Shown here in pieces: positions 32,710 through 44,872 of a stretch of 64,000 nt of DNA; the first letter of the stretch is position 1, and each line of letters starts with the position of its first letter. The position numbers were made by a program, and so were the translations under genes. This DNA is from Echinarachnius parma (taxonomy: Eukaryota; Echinodermata; Echinoidea; Clypeasteroida; Echinarachniidae), in the NCBI GenBank assembly GCA_037951105.1, contig JBAMJV010003307.1:124001-188000 (forward strand). Direction: 5' to 3'. The notes under the pieces are model-generated. The model was not told where the DNA came from, ran no database searches, and saw only the letters and a list, made by a program, of their open reading frames with translations.

Positions 32710-32739
32710 GTAATTCCGTTATGGTGGAATTGCCCTGCT
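32710..32739 (+). repeat. Right terminus: 13-mer variant, terminal repeat and TGCT
   Basis: GTAATTCCGTTAT (32710-32722) is followed by GGAATTGCCC (32726-32735) and the target duplication TGCT (32736-32739). Confidence 0.8.
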
Positions 32740-33163
32740 AGGTAGATGCTACAATGAGGGACCCCGGTGACACCTCTCTTGGTTAACAGATCGGAGGACC
32801 TCCACACTTAAGTGTCTATATTATTGTAACATTTTAGGAGTTGAGACAGGTGTTTTGAGCTTGAAAAGTCTAGAAATAACTTCCCGAGATGCACAGAAAA
32901 AAATCTCTAAGTAGGAAATAATAATGCCTCCGGCCACTTCGTTGGCGGAGGCATAAAAAAGCAAATTCGAGTAGCCTAGACTTCCGCGTTTCTATGCTAG
33001 TATTTTATTCGAAATGTAAATTGTTCTTGTCAAATGCTGCAGTGTGTTCTCTTTTTTAATCTAGAAAAAAAATGGCGATCGATCAATGGGAGGACATCCA
33101 GTGTTCGTGTCTGTGGATAGACTTTTAGAGAACCTGGGATCCCAGGTCACTGTAGTGGAAGGG

Positions 33164-33495
33164 TTAAAGGGATCTATTACCATTGACAGAATTGCTAGCA
33201 GTTCTCACATACCTCATTGTATTTGAATTACCAATAGGATAATAATAATATATACTCAATTCATATAGCACCTTAATTTGATTGATCATCATCTCTATTA
33301 AAGCGCATTACAATGATATTTAAGAAGCCTGGGACAAGTTTTGGTTTTCAGAATTTCTCTTTCTTTATTTCTCTTTCTTTATAAAGATATTTATGATTGA
33401 AGTGTTCGGATTTGAAAATCTCCCAGGGAGACTGTTAACCGTGTACACAGTTAGGAGAACGAATAGGCAAATATAACTTTGCATTTTTGCTCATT
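33164..33495. repeat. TTAA MITE, family M1 copy with SINE-tail insertion
   Basis: It starts TTAAAGGGATCTATTACCATTG and runs through the family landmarks TCTCACATACC, ACCAATAG, TTACTCGGCC. The right end is missing. Between ACCAATAGGA and GCCTGGGACAAG there are ~90 bp (33241-33332) not found in other copies. They read ATAATAATAATATATACTCA then ATTCATATAGCACC, a SINE tail in reverse orientation. Confidence 0.6.
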
Positions 33496-33746
33496 ACTCG
33501 GCCGTATTTATTATTCAAGACTCGGATACGTCCAGCAAAGACCCAAATCAATATCTTCTTTATGTTTCCCAACACCTACGCCTCCTTCTATCCTATCCTA
33601 AATCCCATATGATTACAATCCCTTTTACATAGCGTGCACACAATTTATGCACTCGAATCGTCTCACCGTAACTTATTACATTATTAATCCAATTCTGATC
33701 CACCTTACTTCCCTCGGGACCCAATTATACCAGGGTCGCAGAGTAT

Positions 33747-34020
33747 TAACCCATTCAAGAACTGATACCAAAATACTAGGGATGGTGTCTATGGAGACTA
33801 AAGCTGCGTTTCCATTAGAGCGAATTTCTGCGGCAAATTGTTTTTTTCGCAGCAAATTATTGTTTGTTTGTGAATATTCGCCATGTTATATGAATAATAT
33901 TTATGAATAATATATAAATAACACTGATTTGGTCCGTGCTATAAATGTTCTCGCAGAAATTCGCCGCGGAAATTCGCTCTAATGGAAACGCAGCTTAAAG
34001 TCCAATGCATAGCGCGTTTT
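33747..34020. repeat. M2 MITE split by a TAA-flanked MITE
   Basis: TTAACCCATTCAAGAACTGA and GTCTATGGAGAC are the left half of an M2 element, cut at 33799 by the element 33802-33995. The sequence after it (CCAATGCATAGC) may be the degraded other half. Confidence 0.45.
33802..33995. repeat. Harbinger-like MITE, TAA target
   Basis: AGCTGCGTTTCCATTAGAGC is mirrored by GCTCTAATGGAAACGCAGCT; TAA lies on both sides (33799-33801 and 33996-33998). It is 194 bp with no coding capacity. TIR identity is near perfect over more than 25 bp. Confidence 0.8.
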
Positions 34021-34477
34021 CTGCATGCGCTCTGAATCCTTGCGATGAGCGTATTATAGCACAATGCAACGGTATTCAGGGTACATACAAAGATATGCAT
34101 GAATTACTTAAATGCTTGGTAACATGGATTTAGAGCGCACAGCGTTCATTGTATACTGTGATCAAAAGCTGTGCCACAGACAGACGGACAGACATACAAT
34201 GCTGTTACTATACCAAAATCAAATCCATCTTTCATGGGTTAAAAATATGTTCGTGGGACTTTTGGGGTTAATCCGTTTAATATTTTCCAATGTTGATAAT
34301 GCTACATGCAATGGTCCCAAGTCAATACCTTCCTTCACCGAAACCCTTCATCGTATGCATACTATTCACTATTCTTCCTCAACTCCCCATCCGATTCATA
34401 CCCACTTTCACCCTTTCAAAATTGTGAATAATGAAAATACTATTGCAAGCCTCCATACTAACTTTTTTCTGTACTGG

Positions 34478-34715
34478 CCTGTTCGGGCAAGTAAAATCAA
34501 ACATTTTTGAAATTTTACTTGCCCAAATATAAAATGTATTTTGCCCAAGTACTTCTAGATGAGATATACATGTATGAAATAACATTGTTCGCTTGTAGTT
34601 GAATAATTATTAAGTTGCCCAATCGGCCAAGCAAACTAGACAATTTATGAAATTTTACTTGCCCGAGACCAATTTGTACTTGCCCCGGGCAAGCGGGCAA
34701 GTATTGAGCCTTGAT
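34478..34715. repeat. Dispersed GGGCAAGTAAAAT repeat
   Basis: TGGCCTGTTCGGGCAAGTAA, AAATTTTACTTGCCCAAAT, AATTTGTACTTGCCCCGGGC alternate in both orientations. Related pieces occur at 8290-8470, 21185-21245, 56385-56450 and 60890-60970. Confidence 0.5.
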
Positions 34716-35544
34716 TATTGGGTAAAATGCACACAAGCAATGTGCCTACAGTACATGCAGGGTTAATCCCTTTAACTGTCCACATGTTTTACAACCATAT
34801 GTTTTTTAAACCATGTAGAAACAATAAAGAAAATGGAGGCAATGATCAGGATTTTCTTTTTAAAGAACCAAGATTACCTTTAACCCACCATACACAGTGG
34901 CACATGTTAGCTGCGCACCGCGACCCAATTCTTCATGGCTTGTCTAATCGAAGTGTTTGCAGGTTTCACACGCTATTAATAGTCCCGCGCGCACCCCATG
35001 CACTTTTCCCCGTTAAAGGTCAAGATCACATGCCTTCCTTGAAACAATTCTCTATCAAACCTTTAAATACCTTGCCACAAAAGTGCTACTTGCTTTACAT
35101 TACATTATCCACGCATACTTAATGCCCAGCAATGAATGACTTAGGAATGAGGTGATATGACTTAAAAAGCTCCCAAAAATCACAAAAGGGGCTCCTGTAA
35201 AATTATCATCTTTTATCAAAAGCAAAGCAAAGCAAGCCTCGTACTGCTTTTTCAATGTAGGCGCGCGCGCTTGAACTTAAGGTAGCCTTCGGAAATGAAA
35301 CTGAATTTGTTTTCCCCTGCTTCTCTCACCAAGAGGAAAAGTTTTTTCATACCATACACAGCATGCGTTCCCCGTAATTAGCAACACTGTTCTAAAGCAT
35401 CCGCAGCAATAAGCTGTGCTCGAAAGTTCAAGTGAAGTGTTGCCAAATTGTATTAAATTCTTTTCCAAAGCAGTATTCTTGGACAATTATCCAACTGCAA
35501 CTATTGACACTTGGCGCAGTGTGTGTAATTGATGACACAAAGTA

Positions 35545-35723
35545 CAGTCAAACTAGTGTATGGTGACCACCTAATGGGAAACAATATAATTGTCCACTGT
35601 AGACAGGGGACCTCTATAGACAGGTCCCATAAAACTGTTTTTCTCTGCAGGGGATCACTGTTAGTGGCAACTATAGGCAGGTTGGCTGCTATAGACAGGT
35701 GGTCACCAAGAGAGGTTTGACTG
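35545..35723. repeat. Mariner-like MITE (CAGTCAAAC ends, TA target)
   Basis: CAGTCAAACTAGTGTATGGT then GACCACC is mirrored by GGTGGTCACCAAGAGAGGTT then TGACTG. TA flanks both ends. Internal blocks repeat GACAGGTNNCCTCTATAGAC. It is 179 bp. Degenerate relatives lie at 49995-50140, 51110-51400 and 51690-51900. Confidence 0.8.
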
Positions 35724-36162
35724 TAATTGTTAACCACTTGACTATAGGGGACTTCGGATCCCAGGTTCCCGTCAGGCTACTTAGACAGACATACATGTTT
35801 AAAAGGAATCATGTGTGTTATATTAAATTCATTGAAGCTAAATTTCCAGTGGCCCCTTCCCATTGGGCAACCAAATATGAAATAATTTGTAATGTTTTAT
35901 TTGAGGGGGGGGGGGGGGGGCTACCAGATGTTATGGGGCTAGTAGGATTTGAACGATCTTGTTTTTACTAGCCCAACTTTCCCATGAGGCAAACAAAATT
36001 GATTTATAATGTTGAGTTATCTACTGAAGATGTGGAAGAACTGAATAAAAATCAATAATTTAACAAATTGTTAGCATACAATCATAGAATAATAAACATA
36101 ACATGGCGCTCATGTATCTGACATGTCAATGTCCATAACTATTAAGAATAATAAACAAATTA

Positions 36163-36548
36163 TTAAAGGGATCTAGTAGCATTGTCCAAATCCTCAAAAC
36201 TTACTTTGAACTCTAGTGGTTCTCTCATACCTTGTTGTATTCATATTAACAATAGAAGCATGGGACAGTTTTTGGTGTTTAGAAATTCCCTTTTTTTAAA
36301 GAGATATTTACGATTGAAGTGTTTGGATGTTAAACTATCCACTGGATAGTCATAACCGTGTACAAAGTCAGTGCAACAAGTTAGTGAATATCACTTTGCA
36401 TTTTTGCTCATTACTCGGCCATATAACATCCATTTAACGTGAAATTTTCATGTATTACTCAGTGGACATATCAGATCACAACGATGTACATCGTATCAAC
36501 CATTCATCACTTTTTGCACATGACAACAAAGTTACTAGATCCCTTTAA
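36163..36548. repeat. TTAA MITE, family M1, best full copy
   Basis: TTAA, AGGGATCTAGTAGCATTGTC, then TCTCATACCTTGTTGTATTC, CAATAGAAGCATGGGACAG, ACTATCCACTGGATAGTCAT, TTACTCGGCCATATAACATC and GTTACTAGATCCCT, TTAA. It is 386 bp including targets. The TTAA target suggests mobilisation by a piggyBac-like enzyme. AAATTATT on both sides would give an alternative 8-bp duplication, but other copies do not support that. Confidence 0.85.
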
Positions 36549-37323
36549 ATTATTGACTACTCTTTTCATTGGCACATGTTCTTTATATATACCAGTAGTG
36601 GATTGAAGCGGTTGGACTATATCTGCACATGAGAATTACAGTATATCAATGCCTGCCTTCCCTTTCCTCTAAATATATAATTGGTTCTTCTCCGTTCATG
36701 TAAGCTGGATAGATGATATACAAATACAAAGGGGCTATAAACTAAAAAGTATGTTGGTGCACATAACAGCTTTGAGACAATATCTACAAAATACACACAA
36801 ACTCTATGTTTGTGCAAACTGGGTATATGATTTGGGGCAAAAAAGGGACTTACTTTTAAAAAAAATCCAAGTACACAAGTACATAATAATTTTAGCAAAA
36901 ATATCTGTACCCAAATACATGAATAGTACGTATCAATACCCATGATGTTTGTCTAAGTTACTTTCTGTATATACTGCAAACTGCCTTATTGATCAGAGGT
37001 AAAAAGGGGGAGTTACTCATGTATAAAGCATGTAAGTACAAGTACATCATACATTTTTGCTAAAATATCTGTACCAAAAATCATGAATAGCACAGTACTT
37101 CAATATACCTGCCTCAGTCTGGCGCTTGGATCAGTTCTTGATTGTTTGTGCAACCTGGGTGCCGATCACAGGTGCTCAGGGGCCACCGACACCTCATTAC
37201 ATGTGATTATCCCAAAACAGTGATGCTGCTGATAATGAGCTGCATTCTGTACACAGTGGGCTGTATTGTCTTGTGTGCATACTTGTGTGCCTAATTGCCA
37301 ATAACTGATTAGCTTGTTGTTCC

Positions 37324-37608
37324 CAGTGGCGTAGCCAGGAAAGGTTGCAGTGAGGGGGGGGGGGGGGGGGGCTCCCGGGCTCCCGGGCTCCCATCTGTGA
37401 GTGCATAAGCGTGAGTCGCTTTGGGTGGGGTCCAGGGGGCAGAGCGCCCAGAGGCTTGTGAATTTTAGCTATTCAGTGCCCAATAATCAAAACGAATAGC
37501 TAACAAGCAAGCAACCAAGCCCCCCAAAAGGGATAGCCAGAAATGTTGAAGGGGGGGGGGGGGGGGGGCAGGGAGCTCAGACCCAGGAGCCCCCTTCCTA
37601 TGCCACTG
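37324..37608. repeat. hAT-like MITE, CAGTGGCGTAGC ends
   Basis: CAGTGGCGTAGCCAGGAA starts it and TTCCTATGCCACTG ends it. Two dG tracts (37353-37371, 37550-37569) and a body with AATTTTAGCTATTCAGTGC and AGCTAACAAGCAAGC lie between. No clean 8-bp target duplication was seen. Related sequences are at 58905-59340 and, inverted, 62225-62430. Confidence 0.6.
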
Positions 37609-38402
37609 TTTGTTAGAATATACATAAAGTGCATGCATTTTCTGCTGGACCTTCATTAATTACTAATAATACTAGTGGTCCAGTTGCCAGTGGTCAACTT
37701 TGGTCAATTTCTTAATGTCTTAATGGCCCGGTCAGATATCAACGGATAGCGGAAACGAATGCCCAACGAATAGTCCCTTTAAGAATGACTTACATGCAGG
37801 ACCTACCTGATCTACTGGAAATGAATTCTATGTAAAAACTTAGCAGTGTAATTGGGATTAGATAAACTCATCTGTCCTTTTGGCTTCATGCTTCTTTATT
37901 AGGAGCACTGACCCTTTATGCTTTGTTTATTTTGAAAAATTGTATACATTTCCTCCGACATCTCCTGATTTTTTTAATGCTGATTATGATCGTTAAATAA
38001 ATGAATCTGTCTTTAAATCATTTCATTCCTATATCTTCATTGCTTTACTCTGTATCATTGTGGTAGTTAGGTAAATACGGTAGATTTTAGGAAAATTTAT
38101 TCTGCCAATATCTGCAGTGATACACTTATTACAATTAGAATAAGTCATTGCAGTTGGGAGCTGGTGTTATTATTGGAGAGATTATCATTATTCGACTAAT
38201 CTTCGGGCTTGCTTGGCCCTGTAAATATGTACTCGGTTCTCCGGTCTGCTTGCACATCAAAGTAGATCAATTATTTGCCCCAAATGTCCATTTCCTCCAA
38301 CTGGTTCTTTCCATTTCTTTTTCAACAACCAATTGGAGATGATCTGATTTAGATGAAACCTAAATTTGCCAAAGACCTCTGCCCACGATAACTTATGCGC
38401 CT

Positions 38403-38479
38403 TTAAAGGGATCTACTGTAGTAACTATGTTTTCTAATGAAGTTTTGTGGATTTGTACAATGTGACTGGATCCCTTTAA
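38403..38479. repeat. TTAA MITE, family M1, deletion derivative
   Basis: Only the two ends remain: TTAAAGGGATCTACTGTAG and TGTACAATGTGACTGGATCC then CTTTAA. Total 77 bp. Confidence 0.75.
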
Positions 38480-38698
38480 TATACTAAAGGGAGGTTTTTC
38501 AAACAACATTTATTCAAACAACATAAGCTGATGTGATTGCACGGACATGTTGATCTTTACTTTGTCCACTCTATTCTTTGTCCACTCTATTTAATCAACA
38601 CTTCTTGACTCTGGCTTGGTAAAATGAATTTACAGATACATTGTGTTCAACACTATGCCAAACTGTTCTCTAAATTGTCTTCTGAATTGAATTAATAT

Positions 38699-39480
38699 TA
38701 CCAGTTCCTCCAAGTCCCATCACTTCGCCTGGAGTGAGCCACCCTCCCTATTGGTTACACTAAGAGCCTAGGGAGGTGATACAGTGAACTGGCCTTTGTT
38801 GGAAGGGGGGGGGGGATTCATTTTGTTTTCCTATTTAAGGATAAATCATCCACTTGGCAGTGAATTTCAAAGACATTTCACATTCAAACTAACCCTACAC
38901 CAAACTCCTCCCTAATTGTTACATCATTAGCCGCGGATAGGAAAATGTTACAGTTATTTCCAGTTCAAAACTACATCAAACTGTTTTTCCAAATTGTCTT
39001 CTAACTAAATTGAATTAATATTAATGACTAGCTCCTTTAAGTTGCGTCCCTTCCCCTGGAGTGGGATACCCTTCCTATATTGCGCTATATAAGTGACCTG
39101 TATTATTATTATTGGTTACACCAACAGCCGTGGGGGTGACATAGTGAGTCGGCTGTGTTGGGGAAGAGGGAGGAATTTATTTTATCCTTTTTAGCAACCT
39201 TTCACAAGTATTTCATTTTTAAAACCTCACTAAAACCGTTCATGATCAAAACTATACCAAAACATGTTGGGGAAAAGGGAGGAATTTATTTTATCCTTTT
39301 TAGCAACCTTTCACAAGTATTTCATTTTTAAGACCTCACTAAAACTGTTCATGATCAAAACTATACCAAAAACTGTTCCTTTAAGTCGCGCCCCTTTGCC
39401 TGGAGTAGGCTACCTTCCCTATTGGTTACACCAACAGCCGAGGGGGGTGACACGGTGAGTCGGCTCTTGGTGGAGAGGAA
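38699..39480. repeat. Local duplications with SINE-tail insertion
   Basis: CCCTTCGCCTGGAGTGGG-like, CCTATTGGTTACACCAACAG and GGGGGTGACACGGTGAGTCG occur three times (about 38715, 39045, 39385). A 105-bp block (GTTGGGGAAAAGGGAGGAAT ... AACTATACCAAAAC) is repeated back to back at 39157-39262 and 39265-39370. In the middle copy a SINE tail (GCGCTATATAAGTGAC, TATTATTATTATT; 39081-39115) interrupts the block. Confidence 0.7.
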
Positions 39481-40605
39481 CAGGATAACCCCACGTGGCT
39501 CACACTGTCACTCCCACTTTCATTGTTCCTTTCAAAAATCTACAAGAAACCGGTATGAACTATGGTGTCGATTGCACAAAAATGTATCTCCTATCAAATC
39601 AAGAACAAGTCTACGTGAATACACTGCACCGATTGGTCAAATGGGCTCTCATAGTATTTAAAGAAAAAGGGTACGTGATCTGGGGTCATTTGCACAAAAC
39701 TTATAAGCAACCCAGTCAAGTATGAGTACACCAAACACTCAATGCTTATTGGTTTTTGGGGCAGCTTATACTGGATTTGAACAATATATAATTGTTATGC
39801 TATAGGGCCTTGGTATATATACAAAGAGGGATATGAAGTTTCAGGTGCATTCCAAAGAACAAACTTTCCATCAAACCAAATGTTAGTTTGTTAAATCTAC
39901 TGTAGGTACTGATCGGTACTGGGGCAAATTATGCTTGATTCATTCACGTACAACTTCTTTGTGCAATCGATCCCCCTGGTTTAAAAAAAAAAGTGTGGAA
40001 TTTGAACTTGAATCTGAAAATGCAACTAGAGTGGAAGTACCACATATGACACAAACTATTTTTAAAGTTCAAGCTAAGTTCATACGTGACTGTAGAATGT
40101 ACAATGCAAATTAATTCAAACTAGAATAAACAAAATAATACAATTTGCATTTACGTTTAATTATGTAACCCAACTATAGTGTGTTTTTATTTTCTTTATT
40201 TGTATTAATTGATTTAAATTTTAATCAAGACTGTCATTGCCATCCGCATGCCAAAATGAGGCATTTTTTCATAATAGTGCAACATATAATAATCTACAAA
40301 TTCATATTTGACATTTAATAACAGTCCCACTACAGGTATACAGTATGCTCATATTTTCATTTAAAAATAATGTTGCAATTTACAGACCATCTAATCATGT
40401 GAAATACATTCGTTTGTGTGCACATGTATGCCTGTACCCCCTCCCTATATGAATAGAAATAAGCACACAAATGTTATCCATTATCTTAGTTTGGAAACTG
40501 GCCCCTATCCCCCCCCCCCCCCCCCCCCAATAATCAAACCCCCTCCCCCATCTCCTAACCCATTGCCTACAAGATACACTATATTGCATTCCTCAAATAG
40601 TCAAC

Positions 40606-40680
40606 CTGTTCACTTTTCAGACTCTGAAATCCCCATAGACTTTGTACACAGCCCACCCGGTTCCCGTAAGCAAGGGGTTG
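40606..40680. repeat. TTAA MITE, family M3 part copy, inverted
   Basis: CACTTTTCAGACTCTGAAAT, CCCCATAGACTTTGTACAC, CCCACCCGGTTCCCGTAAG and GGGGTT; a further M3 left end is at 40556-40570. Confidence 0.5.
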
Positions 40681-40760
40681 ATACGTGGTACACCGGGTCC
40701 CCATGGTGAGTGGGTTCGTACATTTCTGTTTGCTACATCACTTCTCCCTCTATAGAACCT

Positions 40761-41045
40761 GGGGGGTGTTTCACAAAGATCCTAAGTTGAACTTAACTCT
40801 AAGTTGGACTTAAACAGTATGGTAAGCCATTTGTAGCCTTGTAACAAAATATATTCAAAATCAAGAATGCAAGTATTTTTCGACTTTTCATCAATTTTAC
40901 AGAAAATATCAATGATTTGAATCAACATTTTATGCCTTTTAAAATTAATTTTACAAAATTGTTTCATAGAAACTAACGGCTTTCCATAGTTACTAAGTCC
41001 AACTTAAAGTTAAGTTCAACTTAGGATCTTTGTGAAACACCCCCC
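40761..41045. repeat. Palindromic MITE family M4, full copy
   Basis: GGGGGGTGTTTCACAAAGAT, CCTAAGTTGAACTTAACTCT is mirrored at the right by TTAAGTTCAACTTAGGATCT then TTGTGAAACACCCCCC. At 285 bp, the arms match for more than 40 bp. Confidence 0.9.
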
Positions 41046-41417
41046 TGTCTTCATAATCCCTTGACTGTGAAAATGAACTAGACCTCATCAAACCATCTTT
41101 CAACTCTTGTCACCTAGGATAAAAGCTACAATTGATCAAAATGGAGTCCAGCTGCTTTGTGACTAAAAACAATGAGAATGGAGTTCAATCTTTTTGCGAC
41201 AATGAAGATAAGGACGGTGACCTTGTCTGAAGAAGGAAAAAAAAGGTTTGGGATTAATCCAAAGGGCGGTGGACTCAACAAGAAACTATGTGAGAAAGGT
41301 CAAGATGAAAACCATTAGGAATGCTCAACCTTTGAAAGTGGTTTGGGATTTCTCGGTTGAATGGTAAAGACCTCTCATATGCGGCTTCTCTCAGCGCAAC
41401 ACCAAAGAAACAGCAAA

Positions 41418-41540
41418 ATAACCATCATCATTATCAACATTATCATCATCACCACCATGACCATCATCATTATTAACATCATCATCATCATCCCCATCCC
41501 CATCACCATGACCATCATCATTATCTTCATCATCATCTAG
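41418..41540. repeat. Interrupted (ATC)n microsatellite
   Basis: CCATCATCATTATCAACATT and similar units; a (CCT)6 stretch follows at 41624-41642. Confidence 0.85.
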
Positions 41541-41873
41541 CTTCCAGATTTTGTGCATACTGCTCTTCACTTCTGAAGAATGTTGTGACAGTGATCGGTG
41601 GGAATTTTATCACAAAGATATACCTCCTCCTCCTCCTCCTCCTGCCCTAACGGTCAAGTTAATTGGTCAAGATATGACCTTGCCGATGAACCGCTCAATT
41701 AACCTGATAAGACATGACCTGATCCGGGCACACATTTCTCAACCCTCAATACACAGAGCACTTTCGATATATACATGCGAATCTATATACAACACAAAGT
41801 CACAAACACACACAAAGACAGAGTTACAAACAAACACAAACACACACATATAATGCCATGTTGGGAAGTTCAG

Positions 41874-41966
41874 TTAACCCGTTCAGGACTGGTCCTGAAA
41901 ATATTTGGGCTTTGATCTATGGAGAATACATGTTGTAGCAAAATCAGACAGTCCTGAATGGGTTAA
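41874..41966. repeat. TTAA MITE, family M2, well-kept copy
   Basis: TTAACCCGTTCAGGACTGGT starts it and CAGTCCTGAATGGGTTAA ends it, with GATCTATGGAGAATACATG in the middle. TTAA is at both ends, 93 bp. Confidence 0.85.
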
Positions 41967-42530
41967 GCTATGATATTCACCATTCATTACAAAAATATAT
42001 ATCAAGCTATCAAACAAATATTTTACATGCAATATATAACTTAAAAATCATATAACATAAATTGATGTAAACAGAAAGAGAAGGCATTTTATTGCTCATC
42101 ATCATAATAAGATACTGAATAAAAAACCAATCTGGTTTTTAAAAAATACCCCCCCCCCCCTCCAACCCAAAAAAAGTATCAGAATACTATTTAATACTCT
42201 ACCAACTCTACTGGGGGTGACAAGTGATGACCCCACACGGACTACCAATGCCAAGTCCACTTGGCTCAAATTGTAACAATAATACCCACCCCAGCAGGGC
42301 GTGGACACTGCCCTGTTACGGGTCGGGTCGGTCGGTCGTAGTGCTATTCTTCAAGTTTGAGAGAATATCTTGTCTGTCTTTCCCCCCGTATTAAAGGCAT
42401 GGGAAGACGCTGTGTTGAAATTACTACATACATGATGGTATGAGCGAACCTTTTTGGCACATTTGTTTTTTCATTGTGTAATATTGATACCCTTGTATTG
42501 TACACTTTCTCTTTTAAAAACCTTTTCCCT

Positions 42531-42885
42531 TTAAAGGGACTAAGTAACATTGTCCAAATCCTCACAATCCAATTGGAATTCTAGGGGTTCCCTCATACCT
42601 TGTTGTATTCGTATTAACAATAAAACCATGGGACAGTTTTTGGTTTTTCAAATTTCCCTTTTGTTATAAAGATATTTACGATAGAAGTGTTCAGATGTTA
42701 AATTATCCACTGGATTGCCAAAACCGTGTACAAAGTATAAGCGCAATGAGTTAGTGAATATCACTTTGCATTTTTGCTTATTACTCGGCCATATAACGTC
42801 CATTTAACTTGAAATTTTCACACAACACCCAGTGGACATATCAGATAACAACAATACATTGTATCAACCACTCGTCATATTTCAC
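42531..42885. repeat. TTAA MITE, family M1, right end lost
   Basis: TTAAAGGGACTAAGTAACAT opens the copy, followed by TCATACCTTGTTGTATTCGT and TTACTCGGCCATATAAC. It stops near 42885 without the terminal repeat. Confidence 0.7.
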
Positions 42886-43749
42886 TTCCTTGCAAAATCA
42901 GTTTGCAAATGTTACCTACTTATAGGTCATTTTGAATATTTGGTGCAAACTGTGGTCATGGGATTTTAGGAAGATATGGTTGAAATCTTCACCTACCACA
43001 ACTCAAGATCACCTTTAAAATCAGAGCGAGCGTAAATGATGGAGTAAACCTCGGCCCCTGGCGCATCTGAAAATAGCACGCTCTCACACTGGACCTGAGT
43101 AACTTAGTAAGCTTATTATTATTGAACAAAGTTCTCCTCGCTTTGCCTTGCCCGCCCTAAACAAGAGAAAAATGTCTTCAATTATAGAAAGAGTACCCTT
43201 GGACTTGTATTAAATAACAAGAACAAACTTTGGTCAATTATATTCAAAGTAGTACCATTGGCCGTTGAATTATATACATGTATATGTTGTTGTGGCAATA
43301 TTCAAAGTTTAATGAAAGGGTCAGCTGGTAATCTAATAAATTTCTTCTAGTTTCTTGCTCAATGCAAATTAATTTGTTTTAAATTATGCAACCATCAATG
43401 GTTCATTCACATGCACTTTCTAATGCCCATATTTAAGAGGCTATTTTATCTCTTGTATACACCAAATGCTATCATAATCATAATAAAAGTCTGAAATATC
43501 ACTTTCAGAAAAACCTTATGAAGTTTAATAATGGATCTCTTTAACTGCAAGACTGAGGTCACACTTCTAAATAGCATATGCTTTTAAAAATGCACTACTC
43601 TATGGAATGAAGGCAGCGTATTAAAACAAATCCCTCTTTTTTTAATAATGAGACAAACTTTCAAATTTGCTCATCATAATGCCAAGAATGGTAGCCAAAA
43701 GATTACCTCTGTGAATATCTGATTGAATTCTGAAGAAAAAGCCAACTTA

Positions 43750-44337
43750 TGCTACAGTCACAAATGGTCCGATTTGGGCTACGGCGCCCGTACGATGCCA
43801 CTTTTAGGTGAAATCTTGCGGGAATCTTGGGGCGCCCGCACGGGTGCCGTGGCTATCGTACGGTCGCCGTTGCAATTTTCCTCGCCGTACGATGTCAAAA
43901 ATTTGTTTAACGCGGAGTTAAAACAAAAAATGCATCGTACGATTTTGTATTTGCCGTAAGCCCATAGACTCATCGTAGAGAGCATCGCGGGGGCAACACA
44001 AGGGCATCGCACGGGCACAGCACGGACATCGCAGCCTTTTTTCGAATATCGTACGATTTTGAGACTGAATATTTGGCCACTCAAATCGTACGGGTACCGT
44101 GGAGTCACCGTAAGAGTACCGTAAGGCACCCGTACGGGCACTTAGTTTGTGTTCAAGGGGGCCGTGCGATTTATGTTTTATTTTAAGACACACGTCATCG
44201 TACGGGGCCCGGAGAATATGTGACTGCTACTCTAAAATACCATAGATATCGTACGATATCACGATTTCCCCAAATCGTAGAAAATCCCCCGTAGGGAGAA
44301 AAATCGTACGGCGCCCGGACCATTTGTGACTGTAGCA
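43750..44337. repeat. 588-bp MITE with TA target (family M5)
   Basis: TGCTACAGTCACAAATGGTC at the left is mirrored by GACCATTTGTGACTGTAGCA at the right, with TA on each side (43748-43749, 44338-44339). The interior is GC- and CpG-rich, full of CGTACG and GCCCGTACG. No protein is recognisable. A TA target fits Tc1/mariner-type or similar enzymes. Confidence 0.85.
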
Positions 44338-44795
44338 TAAAGATGCTATCCCTGATAAGATTTAGAGATAAACTTGTAAAACTACCCTGAGATACGATTA
44401 AGGGATAAACTTGTACATGTATATTACCAAGGAATGCAGAATTTCCTGCATATACGAACCATATATTTCAGGTTATTTCCATTTTTGTACAGTCAATGTG
44501 AGATGACAAAACATAATATGGAGATCTTCCATATCAGTCTATCTCTATTTAGGATTATTTAGTAAATTTGTTAAAATGTTGGCTAGTAGTAATCTCTCCC
44601 TTTTTTAACACGACTTCTAAAGAATTAACAGTAATGGAAGCATCAGAAGAGTACAAAAATTCAACTCAGAAGTAAATAAATAAAATTGCCTACAATATCC
44701 CCCCTTTAATAAGGAAGGGTTAGAGTATGTGATAGGCAATTGTACATCATTTATTAAAAAATAATGCATCACATGTTGGTGCATTACAATAATCA

Positions 44796-44872
44796 ACACA
44801 TTCCCTACTAAATTTTGAAAACCCAATAGAGTAAATACAGGGCCCACCAGATTTCTGTAGACAGTGGGTTAA
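44796..44872. repeat. TTAA MITE, family M3 copy, inverted
   Basis: CATTCCCTACTAAATTTTGA, CCCAATAGAGTAAATACAGG, GGCCCACCAGATTTCTGTAG and GTGGGTTAA. Confidence 0.6.

Larger units (their letters stand above)
27302..32735 (+). mobile_element. Complete autonomous DNA transposon, Sola-like, 5.4 kb
   Basis: The element has GGGCAATTCC at 27302-27311 and its exact reverse complement at 32726-32735, flanked by TGCT on both sides. It contains a single intact transposase gene on the plus strand, a 5'-UTR intron, and two clusters of a 13-bp motif (GTAATTCCGTTAC in either orientation). The motif occurs only in the subterminal regions, and its core AATTCCGT is also part of the left terminus. About 1.3 kb precedes and 1.9 kb follows the coding region. 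The 4-bp target duplication, GRG-type terminus and D-D-D transposase fit the Sola superfamily as I recall it. The superfamily is an inference; the DNA-transposon structure is directly visible. Confidence 0.88.

Noticed and set aside
36155-36556. 8-bp target duplication AAATTATT around the M1 copy (hAT-like)
   Set aside because: Other copies do not show 8-bp repeats but consistently show TTAA at the ends, so TTAA is the better reading.
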